Assembly: GCA_021777765.1 (NCBI GenBank)
Contig: JAJYDF010000001.1
Coordinates: 77,151-141,150, forward strand
Origin: Pseudomonadota bacterium
Lineage (GTDB): Bacteria; Pseudomonadota; Gammaproteobacteria; DASZBR01
Reading direction: 5' to 3'
DNA length: 64,000 nt
In this document: positions 55,509-63,263 of the stretch, piece by piece
Layout: the number at the start of each line of letters is the position of its first letter
Numbering within the stretch: the first letter of the stretch is position 1
Made by a program: the position numbers and the translations under genes
Notes under the pieces: model-generated
What the model saw: the letters and a program-made list of their open reading frames with translations, nothing else
What the model was told of the DNA's origin: nothing
Database searches by the model: none

Positions 55509-55721
55509 TTAAATTATTTTCTGAATCATATTTTTTCTTTTCTCTGGATCGCTTAATGTTCTATAAGCTTCATTAATTGCTTTGAATTTTTCTGTTGTAT
55601 CTTCTGCATTTTCTGGATTTTCATCAGGATGAGAATTGAGCACAAGTTTTTTGTAAGCCGTGTTTATTTCATCTGCGGAGTCTGTTATTTGTACACCTAG
55701 AATTTCATAATAATTGGACAT
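55509..55721 (-). CDS. J-domain fragment of the J-domain/ankyrin locus
   Basis: The frame opens with [20 protein letters not shown] and has the HPD motif in [10 protein letters not shown] and the end helix [16 protein letters not shown], a complete J domain. About 70 residues are produced before the frameshift-induced stop. As a free J domain it could still bind DnaK. The in-frame TTG at 55736 is a less likely start. Confidence 0.65.
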   Translation of the reverse strand: MSNYYEILGVQITDSADEINTAYKKLVLNSHPDENPENAEDTTEKFKAINEAYRTLSDPEKRKNMIQKII

Positions 55722-55942
55722 GGTAAAAAGATTCAATTTTATTTAGGAGCAATCATTCTAGATTAAAAAGTTGATTTAGGATATAAAAAAGTCGGTGTAA
55801 CGAAGTAAATTAGAAAATGATATTTGAAAAGTGATTTCTGTTTAGCGCATAAAATATAAACATTCAAACAATACCGCTCGCAATTCAAAATGGTGTCAGT
55901 GTATACTATTTAATTACATTTTTAGGACAGCATTAATCAGCT

Positions 55943-57028
55943 ATGAAACCCTCTTTACAACATAAATTAACCACTTTGGTCGAACGTCACGAAGAAATTA
56001 GTGCTTTGTTAAGTGATCCAGAAGTTATTTCTGATACGACGCGTTTTCGTGAGTTATCAAAAGAATATGCCCATTTAGAATCTTTAGTGCAATGTTATCG
56101 CGAGCATCAATCATTACTGCAAAATCAGCAAGAAACACAAGAATTATTAAATGAAACCGATCCAGAAATACGAGAAATGGCTGAAAGTGAATTACAGACA
56201 ATTAAAGATCGTTTGGAAAATGTTGATCAACAATTACAAGCTTTGTTATTGCCGCGAGATCCGCACGATCATAATAATGTATTTTTAGAAATTCGTGCTG
56301 CCGCCGGTGGTGATGAATCAGCAATTTTTGCAGGTGATTTATTTCGTATGTATACCCGTTATGCAGAATCACGTGGCTGGGCTGTGGAAATTATCAGTGA
56401 ATCTGATGGCGAACATGGTGGTTATAAAGGCGTAACTGCAAGAATTTCAGGTAATGATGTTTATGCGAATTTAAAATTTGAATCGGGTGCACATCGCGTG
56501 CAACGCGTTCCTGAAACAGAAGCGCAGGGGAGAATTCATACATCAACTTGCACTGTTGCCATTTTGCCGGAAATGGATGAGGTTGAAGATATCGTAGTTA
56601 ATCCTGCTGATTTAAAAATTGATACTTACCGTGCATCCGGTGCTGGTGGTCAGCATGTGAATAAAACTGATTCAGCCATTAGAATTACACATATTCCAAC
56701 TGGCACAGTGGTTGAATGCCAAGACGAACGTTCACAACATAAAAACCGTGCACGCGCCATGTCACTATTAAAAGCAAAATTATTAAATGCCGAACAAACT
56801 AAACAACAGAAAGAGCAAGCTGAAACACGCAGAAATTTAGTCGGTACTGGTGATCGATCTGAACGAATTCGCACTTATAATTTCCCACAAGGTCGTTTAA
56901 CAGATCATCGTATTAATTTAACGTTATATAAATTAAATGACATTATGGAAGGTCATTTAGAGGATGTGATTAATCCATTACGTCAAGAACATCAAGCGGA
57001 TTTATTAGCATCAATGGGTGATGATTAA
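55943..57028 (+). CDS. prfA: Peptide chain release factor 1
   Basis: The 361-residue protein has the complete RF1 plan. It has an N-terminal helical domain and the PXT-type stop-codon region around [18 protein letters not shown]. The catalytic GGQ lies in [18 protein letters not shown]. It releases peptides at UAA and UAG. The glutamine of GGQ is the substrate of PrmC, encoded 411 bases downstream on the same strand. Confidence 0.97.
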   Translation: MKPSLQHKLTTLVERHEEISALLSDPEVISDTTRFRELSKEYAHLESLVQCYREHQSLLQNQQETQELLNETDPEIREMAESELQTIKDRLENVDQQLQALLLPRDPHDHNNVFLEIRAAAGGDESAIFAGDLFRMYTRYAESRGWAVEIISESDGEHGGYKGVTARISGNDVYANLKFESGAHRVQRVPETEAQGRIHTSTCTVAILPEMDEVEDIVVNPADLKIDTYRASGAGGQHVNKTDSAIRITHIPTGTVVECQDERSQHKNRARAMSLLKAKLLNAEQTKQQKEQAETRRNLVGTGDRSERIRTYNFPQGRLTDHRINLTLYKLNDIMEGHLEDVINPLRQEHQADLLASMGDD

Positions 57029-57056
57029 TTGATAATTGAATGATTTGTTAATCTCA

Positions 57057-57416
57057 TTATTGTACAGAAAAAGAACATAATTCTGGTGATTGAGTACAAC
57101 ATGGTCCGCCATACTGACAATGTTTATTCGTCCAATATTGGGGATTATTTACTTTACTAATACTCACCATCGTATAAAGAAAACCAAAATAACCCTGTTT
57201 AGGACTATAATAACAATACACGCGATTTTGTGGTCCAACTTCAGCCAGTGAAAAATAACCTGAAGTGTTAGGTAATGGTTGTGTGATCACCCAATCATTC
57301 GGCGATGCAGTTGCAGGGTTGTCAGGACATTGTGTCGATGAAGCGAATAAAACAGATGGAAATAATATTGATGTGGTTAGTATAAAAAATGCTATGATTA
57401 TATTAATAATTTTCAT
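57057..57416 (-). CDS. Small secreted cysteine-containing protein, antisense between prfA and prmC
   Basis: The 119-residue protein has a signal peptide (hydrophobic residues 5-24, likely cleavage after FAS). The mature part has several cysteines (TQCPDNP, RVYCYY, KHCQYGGPCCTQSPELC), suggesting disulfides in the periplasm or outside. The order resembles small secreted Legionella proteins of unknown function, but I cannot name the family. It is inserted on the opposite strand between prfA and prmC, which are normally contiguous. Its ATG is 23 bases from the prmC start, so the two promoters overlap. Confidence 0.75.
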   Translation of the reverse strand: MKIINIIIAFFILTTSILFPSVLFASSTQCPDNPATASPNDWVITQPLPNTSGYFSLAEVGPQNRVYCYYSPKQGYFGFLYTMVSISKVNNPQYWTNKHCQYGGPCCTQSPELCSFSVQ

Positions 57417-57439
57417 GACCGTTTATCCCAAGTAAGAAA

Positions 57440-58294
57440 ATGAATACGACGATTTATTATAGTTTACAGAATGCTTACCAACAACTTGCTGGTTGTTCTG
57501 ATACATCCCATTTAGATGCGGAAATATTGTTAGCGCATGTTTTACAATGTAAGCGCAGTAGTTTACGTGCACATCCTGACAAAGTTTTAACGACAGAACA
57601 GCAATCACTATTTAATCAATTAATTGATCAGCGCTTAAAAGGCGTACCAGTTGCTTATATAATTGAGCATCGCGAATTTTGGTCAGTGAAATTACAGGTT
57701 TCTCCTGCAACATTAATTCCTCGACCTGAAACAGAATGTTTGGTAGGGATGGTATTGGCAACAGTGCCTGCTGAAAAACCACTTATTGTTGCGGATTTGG
57801 GTACAGGCAGTGGCGCTATTGCAATTTCTCTCGCTAAAGAACGTCCTCATTGGCACATTTTAGCGACGGACAATGAATGGGCTGCATTATCTATAGCCCA
57901 ACAAAATGCATATCAATTAGGATTAAACAACATTACATTTTTTTATGGCGATTGGTTTCAAGCGCTCCCCACCCATTTAAAATTAGATGTAGTTGTATCT
58001 AATCCTCCTTATATTTCTGAGCAAGATCCCCATTTGGATTTAGGTGATTTACGATTTGAACCGCGTTCTGCATTAGCTTCTGGCCCGGATGGTTTAAAAG
58101 ATTTAACAATAATCATTGCACAAGCTCAAAAATATATGCAACCTGGCGCTTGGTTATTTTTAGAACATGGCTATAATCAAGGATCAGCAGTGCAAACATT
58201 ATTACAACGCGCTGGTTATTTAAATGAAGTTGGCTTAAAAGATTTAGCAGGACAACCTCGTGTTGCGATGGGGCAAACCGGATTGTACGAATAA
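57440..58294 (+). CDS. prmC: Release factor glutamine methyltransferase
   Basis: The 284-residue protein methylates the GGQ glutamine of release factors. It has the helical N-terminal domain with SHLDAEILLAHVLQ and the SAM motif VADLGTGSGAIAISLAKERP. The catalytic NPPY lies in VVSNPPYISEQDPHL, and DLAGQPRVAMGQ closes the protein in the usual way. Its position after prfA is the ancestral arrangement, disturbed here by the antisense secreted-protein gene. Confidence 0.96.
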   Translation: MNTTIYYSLQNAYQQLAGCSDTSHLDAEILLAHVLQCKRSSLRAHPDKVLTTEQQSLFNQLIDQRLKGVPVAYIIEHREFWSVKLQVSPATLIPRPETECLVGMVLATVPAEKPLIVADLGTGSGAIAISLAKERPHWHILATDNEWAALSIAQQNAYQLGLNNITFFYGDWFQALPTHLKLDVVVSNPPYISEQDPHLDLGDLRFEPRSALASGPDGLKDLTIIIAQAQKYMQPGAWLFLEHGYNQGSAVQTLLQRAGYLNEVGLKDLAGQPRVAMGQTGLYE

Positions 58295-58311
58295 AGAATC
58301 CTACTTTTTTT

Positions 58312-58355
58312 CCTTCTCCCGCTTGCGGGAGAAGGTGCCGAAGGCGGATGAGGGT
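58312..58355 (+). repeat. Intergenic hairpin repeat with conserved tail
   Basis: This is a full copy: hairpin ccttctcccg-ctt-gcgggagaagg and tail tgccgaaggcggatgagggt. It faces an inverted copy 30 bases downstream. Confidence 0.88.
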
Positions 58356-58385
58356 GGTTTAAATACATGTATAAAACCTTTTAAT

Positions 58386-58428
58386 ACCCCTCATCCGCCT
58401 TAGGCGCCTTCTACCTTCAGGTAGAAGG
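58386..58428 (-). repeat. Intergenic hairpin repeat, inverted copy
   Basis: Read on the minus strand it has the stem ccttctacc-tgaa-ggtagaagg and the tail cgcctaaggcggatgaggggt. With the copy at 58312-58355 it makes a large inverted repeat upstream of dksA. Confidence 0.85.
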
Positions 58429-58563
58429 AAAAAAAATGAATATTAATTTTAGATTTACAACATTTATTCTTTCTGCTATAGATGCACGTTTTAATTTTCA
58501 CCGGATGAAGTATTAAGGCAGTAATTATGTTATGGAACGATATGGTAGTGTGGAGGTGTGGTT

Positions 58564-59418
58564 ATGTCAGCAAAACCTGTTAAAAAAGCTGGTAAGAAAA
58601 CGAAAATTAATTCGAAATTAAAACCAGCGGCAAAAGTGAATGTGAAGACGAAAGTGAAAGCTAAGGCCAAAGTAAAGCCAACTGTAAAAAGTCAGGCCAA
58701 AGTGATTAAAAAACCGGCGGCGAAAGTTTTAACTTCTTCTAAAAAAGCTGTGAAAAAAACCATTACAAAATCTCCAGCTAATAAAAAACCTGCAATATCT
58801 GCAGTAAAAGTAAGCAAAGCATTACCGAAAAAAGTAGCAAAAGCACCGGTTGTAAAAAAAGTTATTGCTAAAAAAGAACCAGTGAAATTTAAATCGGAAA
58901 TTCAAACTATTAATAAGAAAGCGACGGAGCCTATGACAGAAACTTTATTAACAAAACCTGCAACACCTGTTAGACCTAAACCGACTAAAATATCAACAAA
59001 ATCTCATCTCAGCACCATGGGCGTACCACCCTATCAAGAAAGCAAAGATGAAGAATATATGAATCTTAATCAGCGCGAACATTTTGCAAAAATATTGCGT
59101 TTATGGAAAAAAGAATTGATGGAAGAAGTGGATCGTACTGTACATCATATGCAAGATGATGCTGCGAATTTTCCTGATCCTAACGATCGCGCCACCCAAG
59201 AAGAAGAGTTCAGTTTGGAATTACGTGCTAGAGACAGAGAGCGTAAATTAATCAAGAAAATCGAAGAATCATTACAGAAAATAGAAAACAATGAATATGG
59301 TTTTTGTGATGTTTGCGGCGTTGAAATTGGTATTCGTCGATTAGAAGCCCGTCCAACAGCCACATTATGTATTGATTGTAAAACGTTAGATGAAATTCGC
59401 GAAAGAACCCACGGATAA
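58564..59418 (+). CDS. dksA: RNA polymerase-binding protein DksA with histone-H1-like N-terminal extension
   Basis: The start at ATG 58564 follows a ggagg site; a GTG at 58558 is less likely. The 284-residue product has two parts. Residues 1-150 are Lys/Ala/Pro/Val-rich with [12 protein letters not shown]-like runs, resembling histone H1 tails and predicted unfolded. Residues 152-284 are a complete DksA: coiled-coil tip with [13 protein letters not shown] (the acidic residues used in RNA polymerase control) and the zinc finger CDVCGVEIG with CIDC. DksA acts with ppGpp on transcription initiation. E. coli DksA is 151 residues, so the extension doubles the length. The tail should bind DNA or RNA. 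Confidence 0.92.
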   Translation: MSAKPVKKAGKKTKINSKLKPAAKVNVKTKVKAKAKVKPTVKSQAKVIKKPAAKVLTSSKKAVKKTITKSPANKKPAISAVKVSKALPKKVAKAPVVKKVIAKKEPVKFKSEIQTINKKATEPMTETLLTKPATPVRPKPTKISTKSHLSTMGVPPYQESKDEEYMNLNQREHFAKILRLWKKELMEEVDRTVHHMQDDAANFPDPNDRATQEEEFSLELRARDRERKLIKKIEESLQKIENNEYGFCDVCGVEIGIRRLEARPTATLCIDCKTLDEIRERTHG

Positions 59419-59431
59419 CATGCCTAATAAC

Positions 59432-59453
59432 GCCCCTACATTGATGTAGGGGC
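59432..59453. terminator. Hairpin between convergent dksA and MFS genes
   Basis: Arms gcccctaca and tgtaggggc pair perfectly around ttga. It ends dksA transcripts and also contains the stop codon of the minus-strand MFS gene (59436-59438). A short T-containing stretch follows. Confidence 0.75.
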
Positions 59454-60884
59454 TGTTGTCATATTTGCAATTGCAATCACCTTTTGATTATTAATTGTTA
59501 ATGCACAGATAATCCCAAAACATAATACAATCGAAATCAATATAAATGCATAAATAAATACCGGATAACCAATGCCATTTTGCGTTAAATGAGCCAATTG
59601 GGGATTAACCTTATATCCATATGCAATTAATAATGATGATAATGCTACACCAAGGCTAATTGAAATTTGTCTACCCGCATTAAATAGCATATTCACATCA
59701 CCTATGGCACTTTTGGGAAAATCAATAACACCGGTTGCTTGAATAGGTATACCGCAAAAACCACTGAAAATACCGCGTATAAATAATAATGCCATACCCA
59801 TCATCATTTTATCGGGATGATTAATGAATAATATGCAAGGCGTTAATAACGCATTACCCATAAAACCGATTATAAGAGGTCTGCTTGGGCCAAATTGTTG
59901 AAATAATTTAACAGAATAACGGTTCACAAATATTGCGCCAATTGCTTGCATTCCCATAATAATGCCACTGGCTAAGGCAGAAATGCCTGAGCCAACTTGC
60001 AAATACATGCCGATTAAAAAAATAGCGCCAAAATGAGCAATTTGAAATATTAATTGCAATAAATTTGCTTGTAAAAATAATTTATTTTGAAAGTAATTGA
60101 GATTGATTAACGGATGCGATGCAGTTTTTTCAAAATGAATTAAAAAATAAACTGATAACATGCACCAAATTAAAATAAATAAATTTGTTATGTTTAGACC
60201 ATTTCGACTCACCATGGTTAAAAAATATAATAATAATATTAATGATGTGGCTGATAACATAAATCCTGGCCAATCGAATTGTTTATTATCATCATTTTTT
60301 TGTTCTTTGAGTAAGAAGAGGGCCGTAATAACAGTTATAAAGCAAATGGGGCCCACAAAAATAAATACCCACCGCCAATTAAATAGATAAAGAATCAAGC
60401 CACCTAATGCTGGTCCTAAAGCAGGCGCTGCCAGTGAAGGAATTGCAACATAACTAGTAATGCTGGCATATTCGGTATGGTCAAATACTCTATAAACCAT
60501 GGTTAATCCAATCGGAATAATAAATCCACCACTTAATCCTTCTACAAATCGCATTATTATCATGAATGTAATATCAGGCGAAAAAGCGCAGAGCAAAGAC
60601 GATAACCCATAAAAAAATGTCGCGATAATAAAGGTTTTTTTTAATCCAAATCTATCACCTATCCAACTGCTAATAGGAATAGTGATCGCTAAAGCTAATA
60701 AAAAACTATTGGTGATCCAATCAGTTTCTATTATCGAAACATGAAAATGTTTTGCTAGAGTAGGTAAGGTGATATTAACAATGGTGAGGTCTAATCGATC
60801 TAAAAAAAGAATGCAAGTATAGATAGCTGCAACTAAATACTTGTATTCAATATTTTTAAAAAAATGTGAGACGGGATGATTCAT
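59436..60884 (-). CDS. DHA2-family MFS drug:H+ antiporter
   Basis: The 482-residue protein has about 14 membrane helices. It opens with ILFLDRLDLTIVNITLPTLAK, the usual first-helix D-x-T-x-V-N-x-A-L-P form of DHA2 exporters. Loop motif A is IGDRFGLKKTF, and the antiporter motif C is IPSLAAPALGPALGG. Such proteins export drugs or organic acids with protons. The substrate is unknown. It lies 26 bases downstream of the FAD dehydrogenase gene on the same strand, so they are likely one operon. Its 3' end falls within the terminator hairpin. Confidence 0.92.
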   Translation of the reverse strand: MNHPVSHFFKNIEYKYLVAAIYTCILFLDRLDLTIVNITLPTLAKHFHVSIIETDWITNSFLLALAITIPISSWIGDRFGLKKTFIIATFFYGLSSLLCAFSPDITFMIIMRFVEGLSGGFIIPIGLTMVYRVFDHTEYASITSYVAIPSLAAPALGPALGGLILYLFNWRWVFIFVGPICFITVITALFLLKEQKNDDNKQFDWPGFMLSATSLILLLYFLTMVSRNGLNITNLFILIWCMLSVYFLIHFEKTASHPLINLNYFQNKLFLQANLLQLIFQIAHFGAIFLIGMYLQVGSGISALASGIIMGMQAIGAIFVNRYSVKLFQQFGPSRPLIIGFMGNALLTPCILFINHPDKMMMGMALLFIRGIFSGFCGIPIQATGVIDFPKSAIGDVNMLFNAGRQISISLGVALSSLLIAYGYKVNPQLAHLTQNGIGYPVFIYAFILISIVLCFGIICALTINNQKVIAIANMTTAPTSM

Positions 60885-60910
60885 AAAATCCTAATAATAA
60901 ATAGAACTGA

Positions 60911-62575
60911 TTATATTTCTTTTGCAGCAGCTTTACCTGCAATTTTGCCTGAAAATAAACAGCCACCGAGAAAGGTACCTTCTAATGCGCGATAGCCATG
61001 CATGCCACCACCACCAAAGCCTGTTACTTCACCTGCGGCGTAAAGACCTGCTAGAGGCGTCCCATTAATTTGCAATACTTTGCCAGAAAGATCCGTGGCC
61101 AAGCCACCTAATGTTTTTCTGGTCATAATTGATAATCGTACTGCAATTAATGGTCCATGTTTAGGGTTGGTTAATTTATCAATAGATGCAATTCTGATAA
61201 TTCGATCACCTAAATAACGTCGTGCGCATCGAATTGCATTAATTTGCGCATCTTTACCAAATCCTGAAATGATTTGTTGATCACGTGCATTAATTTCATT
61301 TTCTAGTTGTGCATAATCAATTAAATTTTCACCCACTAATTTATTCATTCCTTGCGCAAGTTCTGCAATATTATGGTGTGATACAAAATCTATTCCTGAT
61401 TGTTGAAATTTTTTTACAGGTTCTGTTGGTCCAGAAAAAGCGCGTTTAATTAATTCAAAAAAACTTTTTGCTGTGATATCAGGATTTTGTTCAGAACCCG
61501 ATAATGCAAATTCTTTTTCGATAATAAGCTGATTTAATAAGAACCAAGAATGGCAATGTCCTGTTTTATTAATATGTGTTAAAGCACCGAGACAATCGAA
61601 TCCAGGATACAATGGCATTGGTAATCGTTTGCCAAACGCATCAAGCCATAATGGTGATGGCCCGCATAAAATACGAATCGCATGTTGACTCCAAATAGGA
61701 TCATAATTCTGTAATCCTTCAGGATAATGCCACATTCTATCCATATTAATTAATTTTGCACCGATGCTGTTTGCTGTTTTTAACATACTGCCATCGACAT
61801 AATCAGGTACGCCTGATAATAATTTTTTGGGTGGATTGCCTAATCTGTCAGGCCAATATTGTCGAACTAAATCATGATTTCCACCAATTCCGCCTGATGT
61901 AATAATGACCGCTTGCGCATTAAATGAAAAATCACCGATCACAGTACGCGAACTTTTTGCACCTCTTGCGATTTTACTTTCTTCTAATAATTCACCTGCG
62001 ACACCAGTGATAACATTATTTTTAATTAATAATTGTGTGACGCGATGTCGATAATAAATTTTAATTAATCCTTTTTGTTGCGCAATTTTAATGTGTTCTA
62101 TAAATGGCTCCAACACACCAGGACCAGTGCCCCATGCGATATGAAAACGTGGCACAGAATTACCATGCCCAGTTGCTAAATAACCACCTCGTTCTGGCCA
62201 ACCCACTATACGCACAAAGCGAATGCCTAATGAATGTAACCAAGCACGTTTTTCACCGGCTGCAAAATCAAGATACGCTTCTGCCCATTTTTTGGGTAAT
62301 TCATCTCCAGGGCGATCAAAATTTGCTGATCCCATCCAATCTTGCCAAGCCAATTCACGCGAATCATGAATACCAAAAAAACGCTGTTCAGGTGTATTAA
62401 TTAAAAATAATCCACCTAATGACCAAAATGCTTGCCCACCTAATGAATTTTCAGGTTCTTGTTCAACAATAATTATTTTTTTTCCAGCAGCGACTGCTTC
62501 AGTGGCTGCAACTAATCCCGCGAGACCTGCGCCGATGATAATAATATCTGCATCATCCTTGATTATTTGTGACAT
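60911..62575 (-). CDS. FAD-binding dehydrogenase (KstD/fumarate-reductase-like flavoprotein)
   Basis: The 554-residue protein starts with the dinucleotide-binding DIIIIGAGLAGLVAATEA and ends with the second FAD segment GLYAAGEVTGFGGGGMHGYR and LEGTFLGGCLFSGKIAG. These mark the FAD-dependent oxidoreductase 2 superfamily. The subgroup matches the COG3573-type predicted oxidoreductases related to ketosteroid dehydrogenases. No signal peptide is seen. Substrate is unknown. The downstream MFS exporter may move its product. Confidence 0.92.
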   Translation of the reverse strand: MSQIIKDDADIIIIGAGLAGLVAATEAVAAGKKIIIVEQEPENSLGGQAFWSLGGLFLINTPEQRFFGIHDSRELAWQDWMGSANFDRPGDELPKKWAEAYLDFAAGEKRAWLHSLGIRFVRIVGWPERGGYLATGHGNSVPRFHIAWGTGPGVLEPFIEHIKIAQQKGLIKIYYRHRVTQLLIKNNVITGVAGELLEESKIARGAKSSRTVIGDFSFNAQAVIITSGGIGGNHDLVRQYWPDRLGNPPKKLLSGVPDYVDGSMLKTANSIGAKLINMDRMWHYPEGLQNYDPIWSQHAIRILCGPSPLWLDAFGKRLPMPLYPGFDCLGALTHINKTGHCHSWFLLNQLIIEKEFALSGSEQNPDITAKSFFELIKRAFSGPTEPVKKFQQSGIDFVSHHNIAELAQGMNKLVGENLIDYAQLENEINARDQQIISGFGKDAQINAIRCARRYLGDRIIRIASIDKLTNPKHGPLIAVRLSIMTRKTLGGLATDLSGKVLQINGTPLAGLYAAGEVTGFGGGGMHGYRALEGTFLGGCLFSGKIAGKAAAKEI

Positions 62576-62739
62576 TAGAATAATTCCATTTAAAAAAATT
62601 GGTAAGAAAAAAGTAAATAAAACACTAATTATCTAAAAATCATATATGTAATTATTTTTTTCTCTAAACATAAATTAAATTCGAAAATTGTGAAATAAAT
62701 ACGGTAGCGTATTGAATAAATTATCACAAGATTAAATTT

Positions 62740-62763
62740 CAATATTGTGGGAGCAATATTGTG
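62740..62763 (+). promoter_or_regulatory. Candidate operator: direct repeat with palindromic core
   Basis: The decamer caatattgtg occurs twice (62740-62749 and 62754-62763), 14 bases apart; its core CAATATTG is self-complementary. It lies about 110 bases upstream of the XRE regulator, a suitable place for autoregulation. The surrounding gap from 62576 has no gene. Confidence 0.4.
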
Positions 62764-62874
62764 AAATTAATCATTTTTCGAAAACGAATACTGTTCATTT
62801 GAGACATTGACAGATATTATAATGGGTAATAAAATGAACAATAATTATATTTAATGGTTAATTTATTGGTCATT

Positions 62875-63201
62875 ATGAGCAAGCAAAAAATTATTATATT
62901 TCCAGTGTTGCAACGAATTCTCGCTGCAATAGGTGAAAATATTCGCTTAGCGCGATTGCGACGAAGATATTCTGCAGAAATAGTTGCTGAACGTGCTGGA
63001 ATATCTCGCAATACATTACGGGCAATTGAAAAGGGAAATCCGAGTGTAACTTTTGGTGCATATGTTAATGTATTATTTTCTTTAGATTTACATAGAGATT
63101 TAAGTTTAATAGCAAGGGATGATGAATTAGGTCGCAAATTACAAGATGCATGTTTACCGATAAGAGCAAGAGCTCCTCGTAGAAAACGACGTGGAAGCTA
63201 A
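62875..63201 (+). CDS. XRE-family helix-turn-helix regulator (HipB-like)
   Basis: The start at ATG 62875 gives MSKQKIIIFPVLQRILAAIG; an in-frame ATG at 62854 is possible and neither has a clear ribosome site. The 108-residue protein has a typical XRE HTH (IGENIRLARLRRRYSAEIVA to AGISRNTLRAIEKGNPSVTF). A Leu-rich segment and a very basic tail (RARAPRRKRRGS) follow. HipB-type regulators of this size normally sit before hipA; here a DUF1016 nuclease gene follows after 62 bases. The pair may be a toxin-antitoxin-like or defence module. Confidence 0.88.
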   Translation: MSKQKIIIFPVLQRILAAIGENIRLARLRRRYSAEIVAERAGISRNTLRAIEKGNPSVTFGAYVNVLFSLDLHRDLSLIARDDELGRKLQDACLPIRARAPRRKRRGS

Positions 63202-63263
63202 TAAATAAAAATTTATAATAAATATGAGCTATCAACAAATTATTTTTAAAGGAATTAATCGCG

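Larger units (their letters stand above)
53764..55721 (-). pseudogene. J-domain plus ankyrin-repeat protein gene broken by three homopolymer frameshifts
   Basis: Four minus-strand frames join into one protein of about 650 residues. The J domain (from ATG 55721) ends in DPEKRKN and falls out of frame at a six-base run (55531-55536); with one more base it reads on as [16 protein letters not shown] into the ankyrin part, matching the canonical J-domain end DPEKRxxYD. A second break at a seven-base run (54446-54452) separates LLDLSPQAVF from FKDGQQNNCLHIIAERD. A third at an eight-base run (54179-54186) separates EQIQKK from NSAPNTTNSLS. The second and third shifts cancel, so the final part is back in the first ankyrin frame. 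This is a J-domain/ankyrin fusion typical of secreted effectors, now inactive unless slippage rescues it. Confidence 0.8.

Noticed and set aside
53764..55721. Treating the homopolymer frameshifts as plain sequencing errors
   Set aside because: Possible and stated as such. However, the neighbouring SNF2 locus has a nonsense codon and a 10-base duplication that sequencing slips do not explain, so real decay is at least as likely.
62807..62823. TTGACA followed by TATAAT before the XRE gene
   Set aside because: The hexamers are only five bases apart, so they cannot serve as -35 and -10 of one promoter.
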